From assembly GCA_964019155.1 (NCBI GenBank), contig OZ025243.1, positions 86,707,445-86,771,444 of the forward strand: a stretch of 64,000 nucleotides of DNA, read 5' to 3'. Position numbers and translations under genes: made by a program. The notes under the pieces are model-generated. The model was not told where the DNA came from. It worked only from the letters and a program-made list of their open reading frames with translations, and did not search any database. This document shows, piece after piece, positions 13,466-26,700 of this stretch (position 1 is the stretch's first letter; each line of letters opens with the position of its first letter). Source of the stretch: Osedax fenrisi (taxonomy: Eukaryota > Annelida > Polychaeta > Sabellida > Siboglinidae).

Positions 13466-14029
13466 TAGTATACTATTGACCTATAGGTATAGTAGTAATA
13501 ACTATAGGCCTATATATAGGCCTATAGTATATGCATGAATTAAGAAGTTTAGCGAGTTCAACTTATTCAGTTAAATTATTAGAAACATTTATTTTAATGA
13601 TATTTTCTTATATTATGTGTATTATTAAATATTATGTCTACTATAATATACAAATAAGACAGAAATGTCACTCCAGGTTATTCTCAAACTTATTCTCACA
13701 GTAGAAGATACGCCTTATGTACACCTTCAGATACGTTCAACAGTTGAATAATAAGTAGAATAAATATCAATAAATCATTATTAGTATTCATCTTACAACG
13801 TATGATCTATTGTGAGCAGATATTTAATAAGATGTTAGCTCTTATTCACATACAGATATGCGTAATCAGCTCCTATCTTATTTCACCTAAGTGCTTTATT
13901 GTGTATATACGTATAGATCACGCGTATATAATTCCATAGTTGCCCTATTTCACGATGATACAATACAACCTTCACACGATGGATTAATGTTTATTTAACG
14001 TATCAAGATGTTTGTAAACAAGCGCGCGC

Positions 14030-14280
14030 CTATAATACAGTTAACTATCAAAGCATATGTCGTACATTTCCCCGGAGTCCCAGTCAGGCCACCGGCTCTA
14101 ATTCAATTGTGCATCTCCCCCAGCGAAGTAGAGAGGCTGACCGTGGCTTTGTGTGCGCGCTCCGGCCGCCTCTATTGTTATTGTACCCTGGCGGTCGGTC
14201 CAGGCACTAATCCCGCTGGTGCCGCCCACTACCCGTCCCGTCCCGCATCCTCTTTCACGCATCAATCATTAGCTCTATTC
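14030..14280. other. isolated GC-rich block, function unknown
   Basis: A stretch of about 250 bases much richer in G+C than its surroundings, ending at a (CTA)n array. The plus frame from 14008 stays open to 14284 and a minus frame is open for about 45 codons, but neither resembles a family I know and neither has convincing splice sites. It could be a promoter or 5' exon of an unseen gene, or a relic insertion. Confidence 0.35.
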
Positions 14281-14282
14281 AT

Positions 14283-14650
<368 letters not shown>

Positions 14651-14883
14651 GTAATACAATCGTTATCTTCGTTATTGCATCATCGTACGCATGACGTAAC
14701 ACTTATTGCGTAACTCCCCCCTCGCTACCACGTGATGCACTACGATGACGTATGACCTACGTCATCGTCTTCCCCCTCCTCTTCCTCCTCATCCTCTTCA
14801 TCTTCCTCATCCTTCTTCGCGTGGATATATTCCGCATGTTATTCGGCCTAGATATTAATCCACTGTTAGCTGCCATACAATAC

Positions 14884-14924
<41 letters not shown>

Positions 14925-14980
14925 TGTGCACACTGTGTACTGCACAGTGTGTATAATAGTATATATAATGTATAGTGTTA

Positions 14981-15182
14981 GCAATAATTTTGAAAGTCCA
15001 TATAAATTGATGTACATTGTGTAATGTACATCAATTTAAATGTAAGTTTAATACTAAATTTAATGTGGAAATTCATTAGACATATGTTTAGTTTGAAGTT
15101 AATACTTAATCCATTAATGGACTTTCAATATTATTTCTTAGTAATAACTTCAAACTAAACATATCTAATAAATGTCCACATA
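14981..15182. repeat. nested foldback structures
   Basis: A hairpin at 15005-15040 pairs AAATTGATGTACATT with its exact complement over a 4-base loop. Further out, an arm at about 15063-15102 (containing TTTAGTTTGAAGTTA) pairs with one at 15145-15181, and TGAAAGTCC near 14989 pairs with GGACTTTCA near 15119. The pattern suggests one foldback element inserted within another. Confidence 0.6.
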
Positions 15183-15641
15183 TATTTGGAGAATATAATC
15201 TACGTATTAAATGTACTATAGACATATATATATATATATATGCATATAGTATATGTAAATGCATATATGCATGAATAATTAGAGTATATTGTAAACTTAT
15301 ACGGCGTCGAAGGGACATTAGAGCCGTATGATTATAAGTGAAAACTTCATCTAAGTTCCTGGATAGGATGAAAGGAATCCACCAAATAACAATAACAATA
15401 TATGTGAAATGTTTGATGAATGAAAACATCAAAAGTTTTTCTGGTCATTCACCTATTTAACGAGATCACGAGAAGTAAAGTTTCATAGTAAACACATATA
15501 ACAACTAATAAATGAATAACAGTACAGTTCACACCGTGCTGCGGCTAACATGTCCTATAATCCAGCTTATATATAGGTTGCTATAGGCTTTAGTTAAAGG
15601 TCGAGCATTCGCTACACTGATGTTGTCAGCTGAAACCTGTT

Positions 15642-15655
15642 CCGCGCATGCGTGA
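15642..15655. promoter_or_regulatory. NRF1-like motif, candidate MsrB promoter
   Basis: The sequence CGCGCATGCGTG is close to the NRF1 palindrome that marks many animal housekeeping promoters. It lies about 600 bases before the first recognised MsrB exon on the same strand. This is only a motif match; no transcription start can be seen. Confidence 0.3.
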
Positions 15656-16254
15656 CACATTATTTCGGTGTTACGTAATGTGTTGTTGTTGCTGTCATGC
15701 TCGTGTGTGTGTGTGTGTGTGTCACTAATACGGGTGCTGCTGCTGTTAGTAGGGGTGTTGTTAATATTAATATTAATATTATCTTGTTTTATAATGGGTT
15801 CTAGATATCTAGCTGGCTTATGGTGTATATACAGTGTACATTTTACAATATACACTCTGAACCGTGTTAATACAGTATAGTATATTCTATATATTGTTTA
15901 ATGTACTGGGTAGCCTCGAATTCATTATTCAATAATTACAAAAATATTATCATTATATATATTAAATTTATATATTTCATATATGTAATAGAAGTAGGAC
16001 ATTATTATATTAGGTATACTTTATTATCTCTGTAGAAATATAATTCTACGTAATAAAAGTACATTGATATAAAAGTCGCCATACATTTATGAGATTATAG
16101 AGATTTATGTCCGCACATATCACTTTAAATAATAAACATAAATAATTATTTATTCATAAATCTTAACTATAATGAAATAAAATAAAGTCTACGCGTAGAT
16201 GATATAGTCCACCACTAATGTCGCTTACTTATTGAACTCTGACCCCGACGACAG

Positions 16255-16373
16255 GAAGAAGCGCTCTCGTCCAATCAGAAACCGTCGACTCCGCAGAAAT
16301 TCAACAGACGAGATCTTCGCGAACGATTGACCCCCGTACAGTTCACGGTCACGCAACACGCCGGAACCGAGAA
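16255..16373 (+). CDS. MSRB: MsrB, first recognised coding exon
   Basis: Encodes 39 residues plus two bases. The C-terminal half, LTPVQFTVTQHAGTE, is the conserved N-terminal signature of MsrB (family LTPxQxxVTxxxGTE). The exon follows an acceptor CGACGACAG and ends at an ideal donor GAGAA|GTAAGT; the two leftover bases join the first A of the next exon to make Lys, giving GTEKPFTG, so the phase is exact. The preceding residues (about 24) are polar and not conserved. An in-frame TGA just upstream of the acceptor supports an intron there, so a first exon carrying the start and any targeting peptide is missing. Confidence 0.88.
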
Positions 16374-16946
16374 GTAAGTAGGCCGTGGTACAGTCACGTG
16401 ATTATCACGGCGTACACGGCGCAATGCTATCGTAATATTAATAAATAATGAAGGAGTTACTTGGTTTAATTAAGACGATCATTTCGATCTTTAAGTATAT
16501 ATATATATATAGTATATACTATATAGATAACTATAATACTACGGTGATAGAGATTCATACACATGTTATCTAACAGGTTAGAGATAAGAGATAACAAATA
16601 AAGGGTGGATTGTTATAGACAGTTGTGGACAGACAGACAGACTAACATTGTAATTACGCGTTGTATTAATGCGTTAACTGCGATACTGTCTATGTGACCA
16701 ACTGTCTATCTGTCTATCTATCTGATACGTTAACCACACCCTACGCCACTAGATAGGCGAGCTCGTCACCACTAATTGTTCTCGTCACCCTAAGTGTGAG
16801 AACTAATGTGTCGTGCGAGATTTCACGCTAACACGCGAGATATTCACCATGGTTACCGGAGCGGTGCGCCTGTGCTGATGTTCCTACTTGACACTTGTCT
16901 ACCGTATGACGTAACGTCGTGATATGATTCATTGTTAACCTAGACG

Positions 16947-16986
<40 letters not shown>

Positions 16987-19900
16987 GCTGATAGCGAGGG
17001 GTAATTTACGACCCTCCTTCTCTTAACGGTAGCCATGCATGTGTTTGTTGTGTGTAACTCGCAGGCAAACTCTGCCCACACTGCAACGCGTATAATCTTC
17101 ACGCCAATAAAAGTAAGCTAATCGTAAAACCACGTGACCTCTATAGAGATATCGCCCTAATATCGCTCACCACCATAACCACGTCTACAGACGACGACGA
17201 CAACAACAACAACAGTTACGCAATACCACGTGATCATAACGGACGAGTTATTACGTAATACGCCATAGAGTAAATCACCGCTGTATCGTAAAACCATATT
17301 AGAGCGGCGGTCAGTCGTTACGTCATCGATATTACATCATCGATATTACATCAAACCCTATCGCATTACCGATATTGCGTCATCGCTATTGCGTCATCGC
17401 TATTACATCAAATCATATCGCATTACCGATATTACATCATCGCTATTACATCATCGATATTGCGTCATCGCTATTACATCAAATCATATTTCATCGTCGC
17501 TATTCTATTATCATATAGACCATTACCGCTGTAAGTCTATAGTAATGTTAGCTACTATCAAGGACATGCTGCTATCTGTCCTTGTTACTATTTGTAAAGA
17601 TCGCATATGTGAAGTTGAAACGCATCTAAGATGAAGATAATGCGTGCTATTCAATAGGGTGGTATACCTATTCTATAGAATGTGATCTTACAGTACGAAC
17701 CACTATGCGTACACACACGCGCGTGCACTGATCGTACCGGTATACTAAATATAGATGTTTAACGTTAACTTTACACGCTAACCTGCCATCTATTATACAC
17801 GCTGGGATAGGTTATCGATCATCATGTACTGTCACCATAACCGGTAGGCTTTCTTTATCTCGTGTGTAGTGAACTATTTCAACTTGTTAATTATATAATA
17901 TATAGGCGTCTAAATTGTATAACATGTGGAGAGATAGTTCCTGCTTGAATGCATTCAAAACATACATTATATATATATATATAGAAATGCACGCACGTTA
18001 ATATGTTAATAGGCTGTAAGTAATAAGTTATACAATAGAATGCAGAAGCTATGCACTCCTTATATACTGACTCCCACACAACTAAATGATATAACTCGAT
18101 AATTCCCTGTTTACCCATGTAGCTATAAATATCCTCGTCTGTTGCGCATGTGTAAGTCGTACATTATTATTATTAGATGTGTTGATGTGTATTACGGTAT
18201 TTTATTATTGTTCATATCGCAAATCAGGCTAATTATTGGCTAATCTGCTCAAATAATTACACAAATAGTTGTTATTTAGACGAAATGGCTTTAGTCAATT
18301 ATATGTAATTAAAAATGATATAAACAATATTCTGGGTAACAATGTAATAAATAAATACATTCTATATGTATATATATACTACCAGTATAGTTAACAATAT
18401 ACACATATATACCGGAAGCAAGAATTGTACTGACTAAATTCACATTTATTGTCATAGATTTAGAGTACCACAGTACTCTAAATCTATGCTTATTGCACAC
18501 ACTTCCAATGGATGTCTTCCATGCGTATTTGTTTGTAATTATAACTCAGAATATATAAATAAATACATATGTATATTTTATGATTTCTTCGGATTAGGCA
18601 TTCGGTAGCTCCCTCTATAACCCGCGCGCCTAATAATCACGATTATAGGGGGAGCTACCGACACCGGAGATTCCTTTATAATCACAACAGTAATCACTAC
18701 ACACATACCACCAACACTGCGCCTGGCAATACTTATTATAGTATAGTATTACGCACACGCTGGGCGGCGAGTGGAGTGGGGAAGTGAACGAGGAGCTACC
18801 CTGGACGGCGTTTATTATGTAAGATATTAGAGGGAATGGGGGGCGGGGCGGGGGAGGGGGAGGCGAGGGAGAACGGTAAAGCACGATAGATGACGTCATT
18901 GTTCACGTGGTGTTGTATAAACCACGCATGCGCGCGCAGTAATAGCATTGTAAACATCCGGGGTAAATATGTGTACTGGATCATTTATCTATAAATAATC
19001 ATACATATATGTAAATGTGTATAAACGTTTATATATATATATATAAAGAGGACTGAGTGAGCGAGTTTTATGGCTTTATTTGACCCAACTGATATCCTAA
19101 TTAAATAGATAATTAAACCAGAGATAACACTGTTATAAGGTCACCGCTGGGACCTCACTACCGTGACCTTACCACCGTGACCTTACCGAACAACACGATT
19201 AACAATATAATCAATCTATTGTTTACTTCCACGGTAATGGAAATAGTAATAGGGTGTCCGTTATTATGGTATAATAATCTCCCTCCTCCTCCTCCTCCTC
19301 CTGCTCCCCTCCCCTCCTCCTCCTCCTCCTGCTCTCCTCCTCTCCTCCTCTCCTCCTGCTCCCCACCTCTCCTCCTCTATATCCACAATGTATGACATCA
19401 TCCTATTGTTATCTCACATTGTAGTATGCCTATTACTAGATAGCCTGTTCCTATAATCAGCACCACACTTGTAGAGAGAGAGAGCTAGCACTACCACTAC
19501 GTGTATTTACCATACTACCACTACCACTACCACTATCTTCACTAGAGATAGAGAGCTTCAACTACCACTACCACTACTACCACCATTGTAACCACTGCAT
19601 AATCCACTATCTTTACTATAGATAGAGATAGAGAGCTTCAACTACCACTACCACTACCACCACTGTAACCACTACCACTACCTTCACTAGAGATAGAGAG
19701 CTTCAACTACCACTGCCACTACCACCACTGTAACCACTACCACTACCTTCACTAGAGATAGAGAGCTTCAACTACCACTGCCACTACCACCACTGTAACC
19801 ACTACCACTATCTTCACTAGAGATAGAGAGCTTCAACTACCACTGCCACTACCACCACTGTAACCACTACCACTATCTTCACTAGAGATAGAGAGCTTCA

Positions 19901-22900
19901 ACTACCACTACCACTACCACCACTGTAACCACTACCACTACCTTCACTAGAGATAGAGAGCTTCAACTACCACTGCCACTACCAACACTGTAACCACTAC
20001 CTTCACTAGAGATAGAGAGCTTCAACTACCACTGCCACTACCACCACTGTAACCACTACCACTATCTTCACTAGAGATAGAGAGCTTCAACTACCACTGC
20101 CACTACCAACACTGTAACCACTACCTTCACTAGAGATAGAGAGCTTCAACTACCACTGCCACTACCACCACTGTAACCACTACCACTATCTTCACTAGAG
20201 ATAGAGAGCTTCAACTACCACTGCCACTACCACCACTGTAACCACTACCACTATCTTCACTAGAGATAGAGAGCTTCAACTACCACTGCCACTACCACCA
20301 CTGTAACCACTACCACTATCTTCACTAGAGATAGAGAGCTTCAACTACCACTGCCACTACCACCACTGTAACCACTACCACTATCTTCACTAGAGATAGA
20401 GAGCTTCAACTACCACTGCCACTACCACCACTGTAACCACTACCACTATCTTCACTAGAGATAGAGAGCTTCAACTACCACTACCACTACCACCACTGTA
20501 ACCACTACCACTACCTTCACTAGAGATAGAGAGCTTCAACTACCACTGCCACTACCAACACTGTAACCACTACCTTCACTAGAGATAGAGAGCTTCAACT
20601 ACCACTGCCACTACCACCACTGTAACCACTACCACTATCTTCACTAGAGATAGAGAGCTTCAACTACCACTGCCACTACCAACACTGTAACCACTACCTT
20701 CACTAGAGATAGAGAGCTTCAACTACCACTGCCACTACCACCACTGTAACCACTACCACTATCTTCACTAGAGATAGAGAGCTTCAACTACCACTGCCAC
20801 TACCACCACTGTAACCACTACCACTATCTTCACTAGAGATAGAGAGCTTCAACTACCACTGCCACTACCACCACTGTAACCACTACCACTATCTTCACTA
20901 GAGATAGAGAGCTTCAACTACCACTACCACTACCACCACTGTAACCACTACCACTACCTTCACTAGAGATAGAGAGCTTCAACTACCACTGCCACTACCA
21001 ACACTGTAACCACTACCTTCACTAGAGATAGAGAGCTTCAACTACCACTGCCACTACCACCACTGTAACCACTACCACTATCTTCACTAGAGATAGAGAG
21101 CTTCAACTACCACTGCCACTACCACCACTGTAACCACTACCACTATCTTCACTAGAGATAGAGAGCTTCAACTACCACTACCACTACTACCACTATTGTA
21201 ACCACTGCATACTCCACTATATTTACTATAGATAGAGATATAGAGCTTCAACTACCACTACCACTACCACCACTGTAACCACTACCACTACCTTCACTAG
21301 AGATAGAGAGCTTCAACTACCACTACTACCACTGTAACTACCACTACCACTACCACTGCCACCACTGTAACCACTGCATACTCCACTACCGACCGGTGAT
21401 TGTAATGCATGTACGACGTACATGTGCGTACTAGTGTGCGGTTGTGTGTACTAGTGTGCGGTTGTGTGTACTAGTGTGCGTGTGTGTGTACTAGTGTGCG
21501 TGTGTGTGTACTAGTGTGCGTGTGTGTGTACTAGTGTGCGTGTGTGTGTACTAGTGTGCGTGTGTGTGTACTAGTGTGCGGTTGTGTGTACTAGTGTGCG
21601 TGTGTGTGTACTAGTGTGCGTGTGTGCGTACTAGTGTGCGTGTGTGTGTACTAGTGTGCGGTTGTGTACTAGTGTGCGTGTGTGTGTACTAGTGTGCGGT
21701 TGTGTGCTAGTGTTCGTGTGTGCGTACTAGTGTGCGTGTGTGTGTACTAGTGTGCGTGTGTGCGTACTAGTGTGCGGTTGTGTGTACTAGTGTGCGTGTG
21801 TGTGTACTAGTGTGCGTGTGTGCTAGTGTGCGTGTGTGTGTACTAGTGTGCGGTTGTGTGTACTAGTGTGCGGTTGTGTGTACTAGTGTGCGTGTGTGTG
21901 TACTAGTGTGCGTGTGTGTGTACTAGTGTGCGGTTGTGTACTAGTGTGCGGTTGTGTGTACTAGTGTGCGGTTGTGTGCGGTTGTGTGCTAGTGTAACAG
22001 ATAGTAAACACACACATACATCACACACACCCATCACACATCACTACTACTACTTCACTAATCACCCTTAACCATGCTGTATATACACCCCGTGTATGCA
22101 CACGCGTGTGTTTGTGAACCCTCACAAGTGTGCCCTTTAATTATCTCCCCTTTATCTCCCCTTTAAGGGTTGTACACCTAACAGCCATCACTACTAGCCA
22201 TATCGCATGTACCATTAGCTACCACTAGGCTACTATATCTACTATTAAGTGTATCTAGTGGCTCTATTAGGTATATAGATCCAATATATACTCGATGTAT
22301 GTAGAGAGTCTGTTGTGTGTGTATCATGATGAACAGTAGTGAGGCTGACATGCTATCATCACCCCTCATCACCCCCTCAACCCCTCTCTCTTCGTACATA
22401 CAATTAATGAGGAATATACCACACCATCACTCATTTAGTTGTATTTATCTATGTTTGTGAGTAATATATACGTGTTTACACCTATACGTGTTTATGTATA
22501 TGGTCATTACTATACATTGATATACATCATGTAGTAGTGTGCATACTATACACCAACTACCCACCACTAGGGGGGCGGGGGGATATGTCCCCCACTTTAA
22601 AATCTTGGGGGACCTCCTATGTATTGGTCCCCCACCCCACTTTTACCACAAAATGTAGTTTGATTGGTTGGACATACAAAATCGTTGCAGCGTCCCTACC
22701 CACCACACTCTACAATATACTATATACTATAGTATATTGTAACTATAGTATGTGATATAGCACTCGCTCTCGATCTGCTCTCGATCCTCTCATCGTATTA
22801 ATGATCACCACCACCACAGTAATCAATGCTGCTGCCACATCTCCCTACACCACACACGCGTGCGGCGCATACGTAGATGTGATCACGTGTGTGTGTGTGT

Positions 22901-23177
22901 GTGTGTGTGTGTGAGTGTGTGTGTGAGTGTGAGTGTGAATAGCTTTACGTTAATCAAGTGTACCGCCAGCTTCATCTACCAGCTATGCACACGTTGATAG
23001 TGTTATGTATTGTGATATAATAATAAGTATATATAATAACAAAAGTTATAACATATATGTAAGCTTTTACTTTAATAGCTATCCGAGTTTATACCTATTA
23101 TATGTGTGTGTGTATTTTGTATACAATGTATCACGCAGTGACTATTGTCTAATGTCATTGCACTGTCCATACATATC

Positions 23178-23213
<36 letters not shown>

Positions 23214-23364
23214 GCAGTTTATTCAAACACATGACTAATTATACCCGATAGCAAGCATAATGTTGCGTAATAATTACCTGTCACGTGATAGAATTACGCG
23301 AGCGAACACGTGATCTGTATGAAGTATCAGTTAATTATATATAGGTATTATATTCCGTGTGTAT

Positions 23365-23409
<45 letters not shown>

Positions 23410-23698
23410 GTATACCTACATTGCTTATTTAAATATACCCTATATATATACCTTATAGGGTGTATAGGATGTATACATGTATGTCCTACATTATTAACAT
23501 ATTTCAAGATATCATCAGAAATTGCCCTAAACTCAACTACATATTTTGCATATTCAAACGGCCTACATTACCATATATTGTTTACAACTTATTACTATTT
23601 ATAGAGATATTAGAGTTATGTTCGTATGATGGACGCATCTTTATGTTGCGATATCTAAATATCACAATATCGTTATAAATGTGAGGCAGTGAAAATAT

Positions 23699-23733
<35 letters not shown>

Positions 23734-26700
23734 GATACAAACATATAATATATATATACAAACATATATTATTGGTTTGTATATATCATGAGCTATCCAG
23801 CATTACCTAATGTAGACCGCAGTTCAGCGAATTAATCAGGTTAGTTACGTAATCAGAGATCACGTGGTGACGCCTAGCTCCCTCTAGTGGTGGCTGTGAT
23901 GATGATGATGATGACGTAACCGATGATGTGATGCGCTCTTTCTCTCTCTGGTGCGTGTGTGTGCGGCAACCGTAGTAGTAGTAGTAGTAGGTTATTGCGT
24001 CATGGTGGTGGTGGTGGAGTATTATTACATCACACACACACATACACACACACACACGACTTGCCATCATACGTTGCAAGTGTGTACACTGTACGACGTG
24101 CATATTATTGATTATCTAGCGACTTGACTATATTATCTAGTAGGGGTTGGGTTAAATGGCTACGGGGTGGGGTTAAAGGGTGGCGGGGGAGTGGCATTAC
24201 TATGTTACGTAATATGCAATGATCAGACCACGTGACTAGATAAGTACCCCCGAGGTAGTGGTACACTGTACACTGTACAGGGTGGATACGGTGTCTGTCT
24301 GTCTGTGTGTGTGTGTGTGATGGTGTCACGTGACGTGATCATTACGTAAGAGTTAGCGCCTATTACGTAAGAGCGTAACCCCCCCTGGTGGTGGTGGCGC
24401 GCTTCACTCCTCTATTAATTATTAATCGCCATTGTTCCGGTGTGTGTCTCGCTCCGCAGTATATCACTATAGTGTGGTTGACTCTCTGTAAGGGGTGAAG
24501 GGGTCGCACCCCTCCCCCCCACACACCAATACTCGGGGGAGGGAATATCTTATCCCCCATGAAATATTATTATGTATTCGTTATTCGATGTATAATATGT
24601 ATAGCGACATGATAAATCATTACACTGTCATGAGAGTATATGAAACAATAGCTGTATTGTTATATATCCCATCGCTGTATCGAGGTCATCGATTATATTC
24701 AGTGCCATCTATCTGGTATATTATCTAACAATTAACATTTACATAATTTATTCATAGAAAAGTTTATTAAGATAACCACCCAAATGTAACCCAAGGGTAT
24801 ACCTCACAGTATCGGATAGAGGGTGGGACATCCATATACACGTTATGCGTATGCTGTTATCACTGAATCGGATTAGGAGGCCCATTTCTAGCTGTAATGT
24901 ATTGTTTTGTTTTTGTAAGCGATGTCCATTATAGCTGCGGTTGAGATAATATATTATCCTATTGTGTGCTGCATTATGGGTATTTCTAGTCAATAATTAC
25001 CCATGTTACCATAATAAATAAGCAGCTTAGTGAGGGCTTACTTCTTTAGGTATTACATCAAAGTGCATACAATAATGTTATTATAATAATGAATTTACTT
25101 TTTACAACTAGATTGCATGTGTGATATGCTGATTATCCTATAGTAGTATTGTTCTATATATTGTTGTGTATATAGTTGTAGTCATCATGGACATTTGTCC
25201 TCTACTATTGTTCTAATAATTCATAAATTTACATAACTACAATAAAGAAATATAGTTTGCTACATATATAGATTTATGAAAATAACTACATCTACTCATC
25301 TGCAACATATATAGATATCAGCACTAATATTAATTAAATAGTTCTAGTTAAATAGGAATAGTTAATAGGAATAATGTATATAATAATTTGTATTCAATAT
25401 TTAAATAGGTAAAATAAATTATTTTATATAGAGCACTTTGAAAATTAGTGAAATATTGTATTCTAAGATATAACAAGTGAAGTGATAGTAACATAATTAA
25501 GTGTTTAGATATACAAATAAGGTGCTGCCCCCATGTGTTACAATATCTTATAGATTATTATATTACATAATGTTATACATTGTTATGCAATGGTGACATA
25601 TATTCACAAGTGTTTACTATGGATTATTATTAACATAATAAACATCATCATAATTAGCAACATTCTTATAATATTCATTATGATTAATTTAGTAATTAAA
25701 TTATATTTAGTATTTATATCAATTGTAAATTATAACTTACAATGCTTAACATAATACACAATACACAATTCCCACCTGTATACAGTAGCACATTTATTTA
25801 TATCTATTAATATATATTAATATATAAATTGTTGGTTTCTTTGAACACATTAATCAGATTTAATAATAACAACCACTATCGCTATGGTAACCATATATAG
25901 TCTAACCTAATTAGCCTAATGTCTATGATAGCCCTTAACCATTGGTAACCCACTTACAATGTTATGAGAATTCTCAGTATCATTATTATCATTGAAATGT
26001 CAAACATATTTCTAATTAAGGGGATCCCGCACATAACACGCAATTTGCCAATTTCGTGTATAAATAGATAGGAAAAACATAGGTCCACTAACAAAAATAG
26101 AACTGATATTCTATTCATTCAATTGACCTAATTTTTTTTGTAATGTATTCATAACATATACATGCATAGGAAAATAGAAAGTTATTTTTAATATTATTAT
26201 TTATTATATTATATATATCTAAATTAAAAATTATCAATACTAAAATGATGGTATTTCTATAGAAATTATCATTTTATACAATGAATTCTATATATTTTAA
26301 TAATTATCTCTCTATTTTACTATACACATAATTAAATTCTATATAAAGCAACACAAATTAATATTATAATTGTAATAGTTTTTATGTTCTATATTTTTGA
26401 ATGCACATACCTAGTGTGAAATAAGTATTCTGAGAAAACAGTGTTTGAAGTTTTACAGCATAACAATTTAATATTGAATAGCATATAATATAGCATTATC
26501 TTATCATAATAAAACACATTTTTATGCCATTTCTAGACTGAATTCATGTTTAATTTGTTTACATATACTAAAAAACATTACAATAAGTATTATTATGTAA
26601 TAAAAAAAATATAAAAAAAAAATAAATGATCATCACTTTAAATGTGAGGGATCTAACTACTTAAATATTTATTGATTTTTTATTTAGGTAAATATATAAT

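Larger units (their letters stand above)
14651..16254. other. upstream flank of the recognised MsrB exons
   Basis: No certain exon. Contains a CT-rich run (14765-14818), a (TA)n run, foldback structures at 14981-15182 and a candidate promoter motif near 15642. The missing first MsrB exon is probably in here or further left. A hydrophobic frame from 14752 is made of CT-rich repeat and is not convincing as a signal peptide. Confidence 0.4.
16374..18602. other. MsrB long intron, first part
   Basis: No exon recognised. It contains (TA)n at 16496-16512, a (CTA)n run at 16949-16983, many ACGT-core palindromes (CACGTG, TTACGTAA), and the bZIP-like site array at 17317-17481. A perfect 16-bp stem with a CACA loop lies at 18453-18488. 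Confidence 0.5.

Noticed and set aside
14752..15024. Frame beginning with a hydrophobic stretch, possible signal peptide of MsrB
   Set aside because: The hydrophobic part is a CT-rich run and it continues into a (TA)n translation; no donor in phase with the 16255 exon was evident.
18630..18984. Pro-rich minus-strand frames
   Set aside because: Made from a GC-box and purine-rich run; the segment looks regulatory rather than coding.
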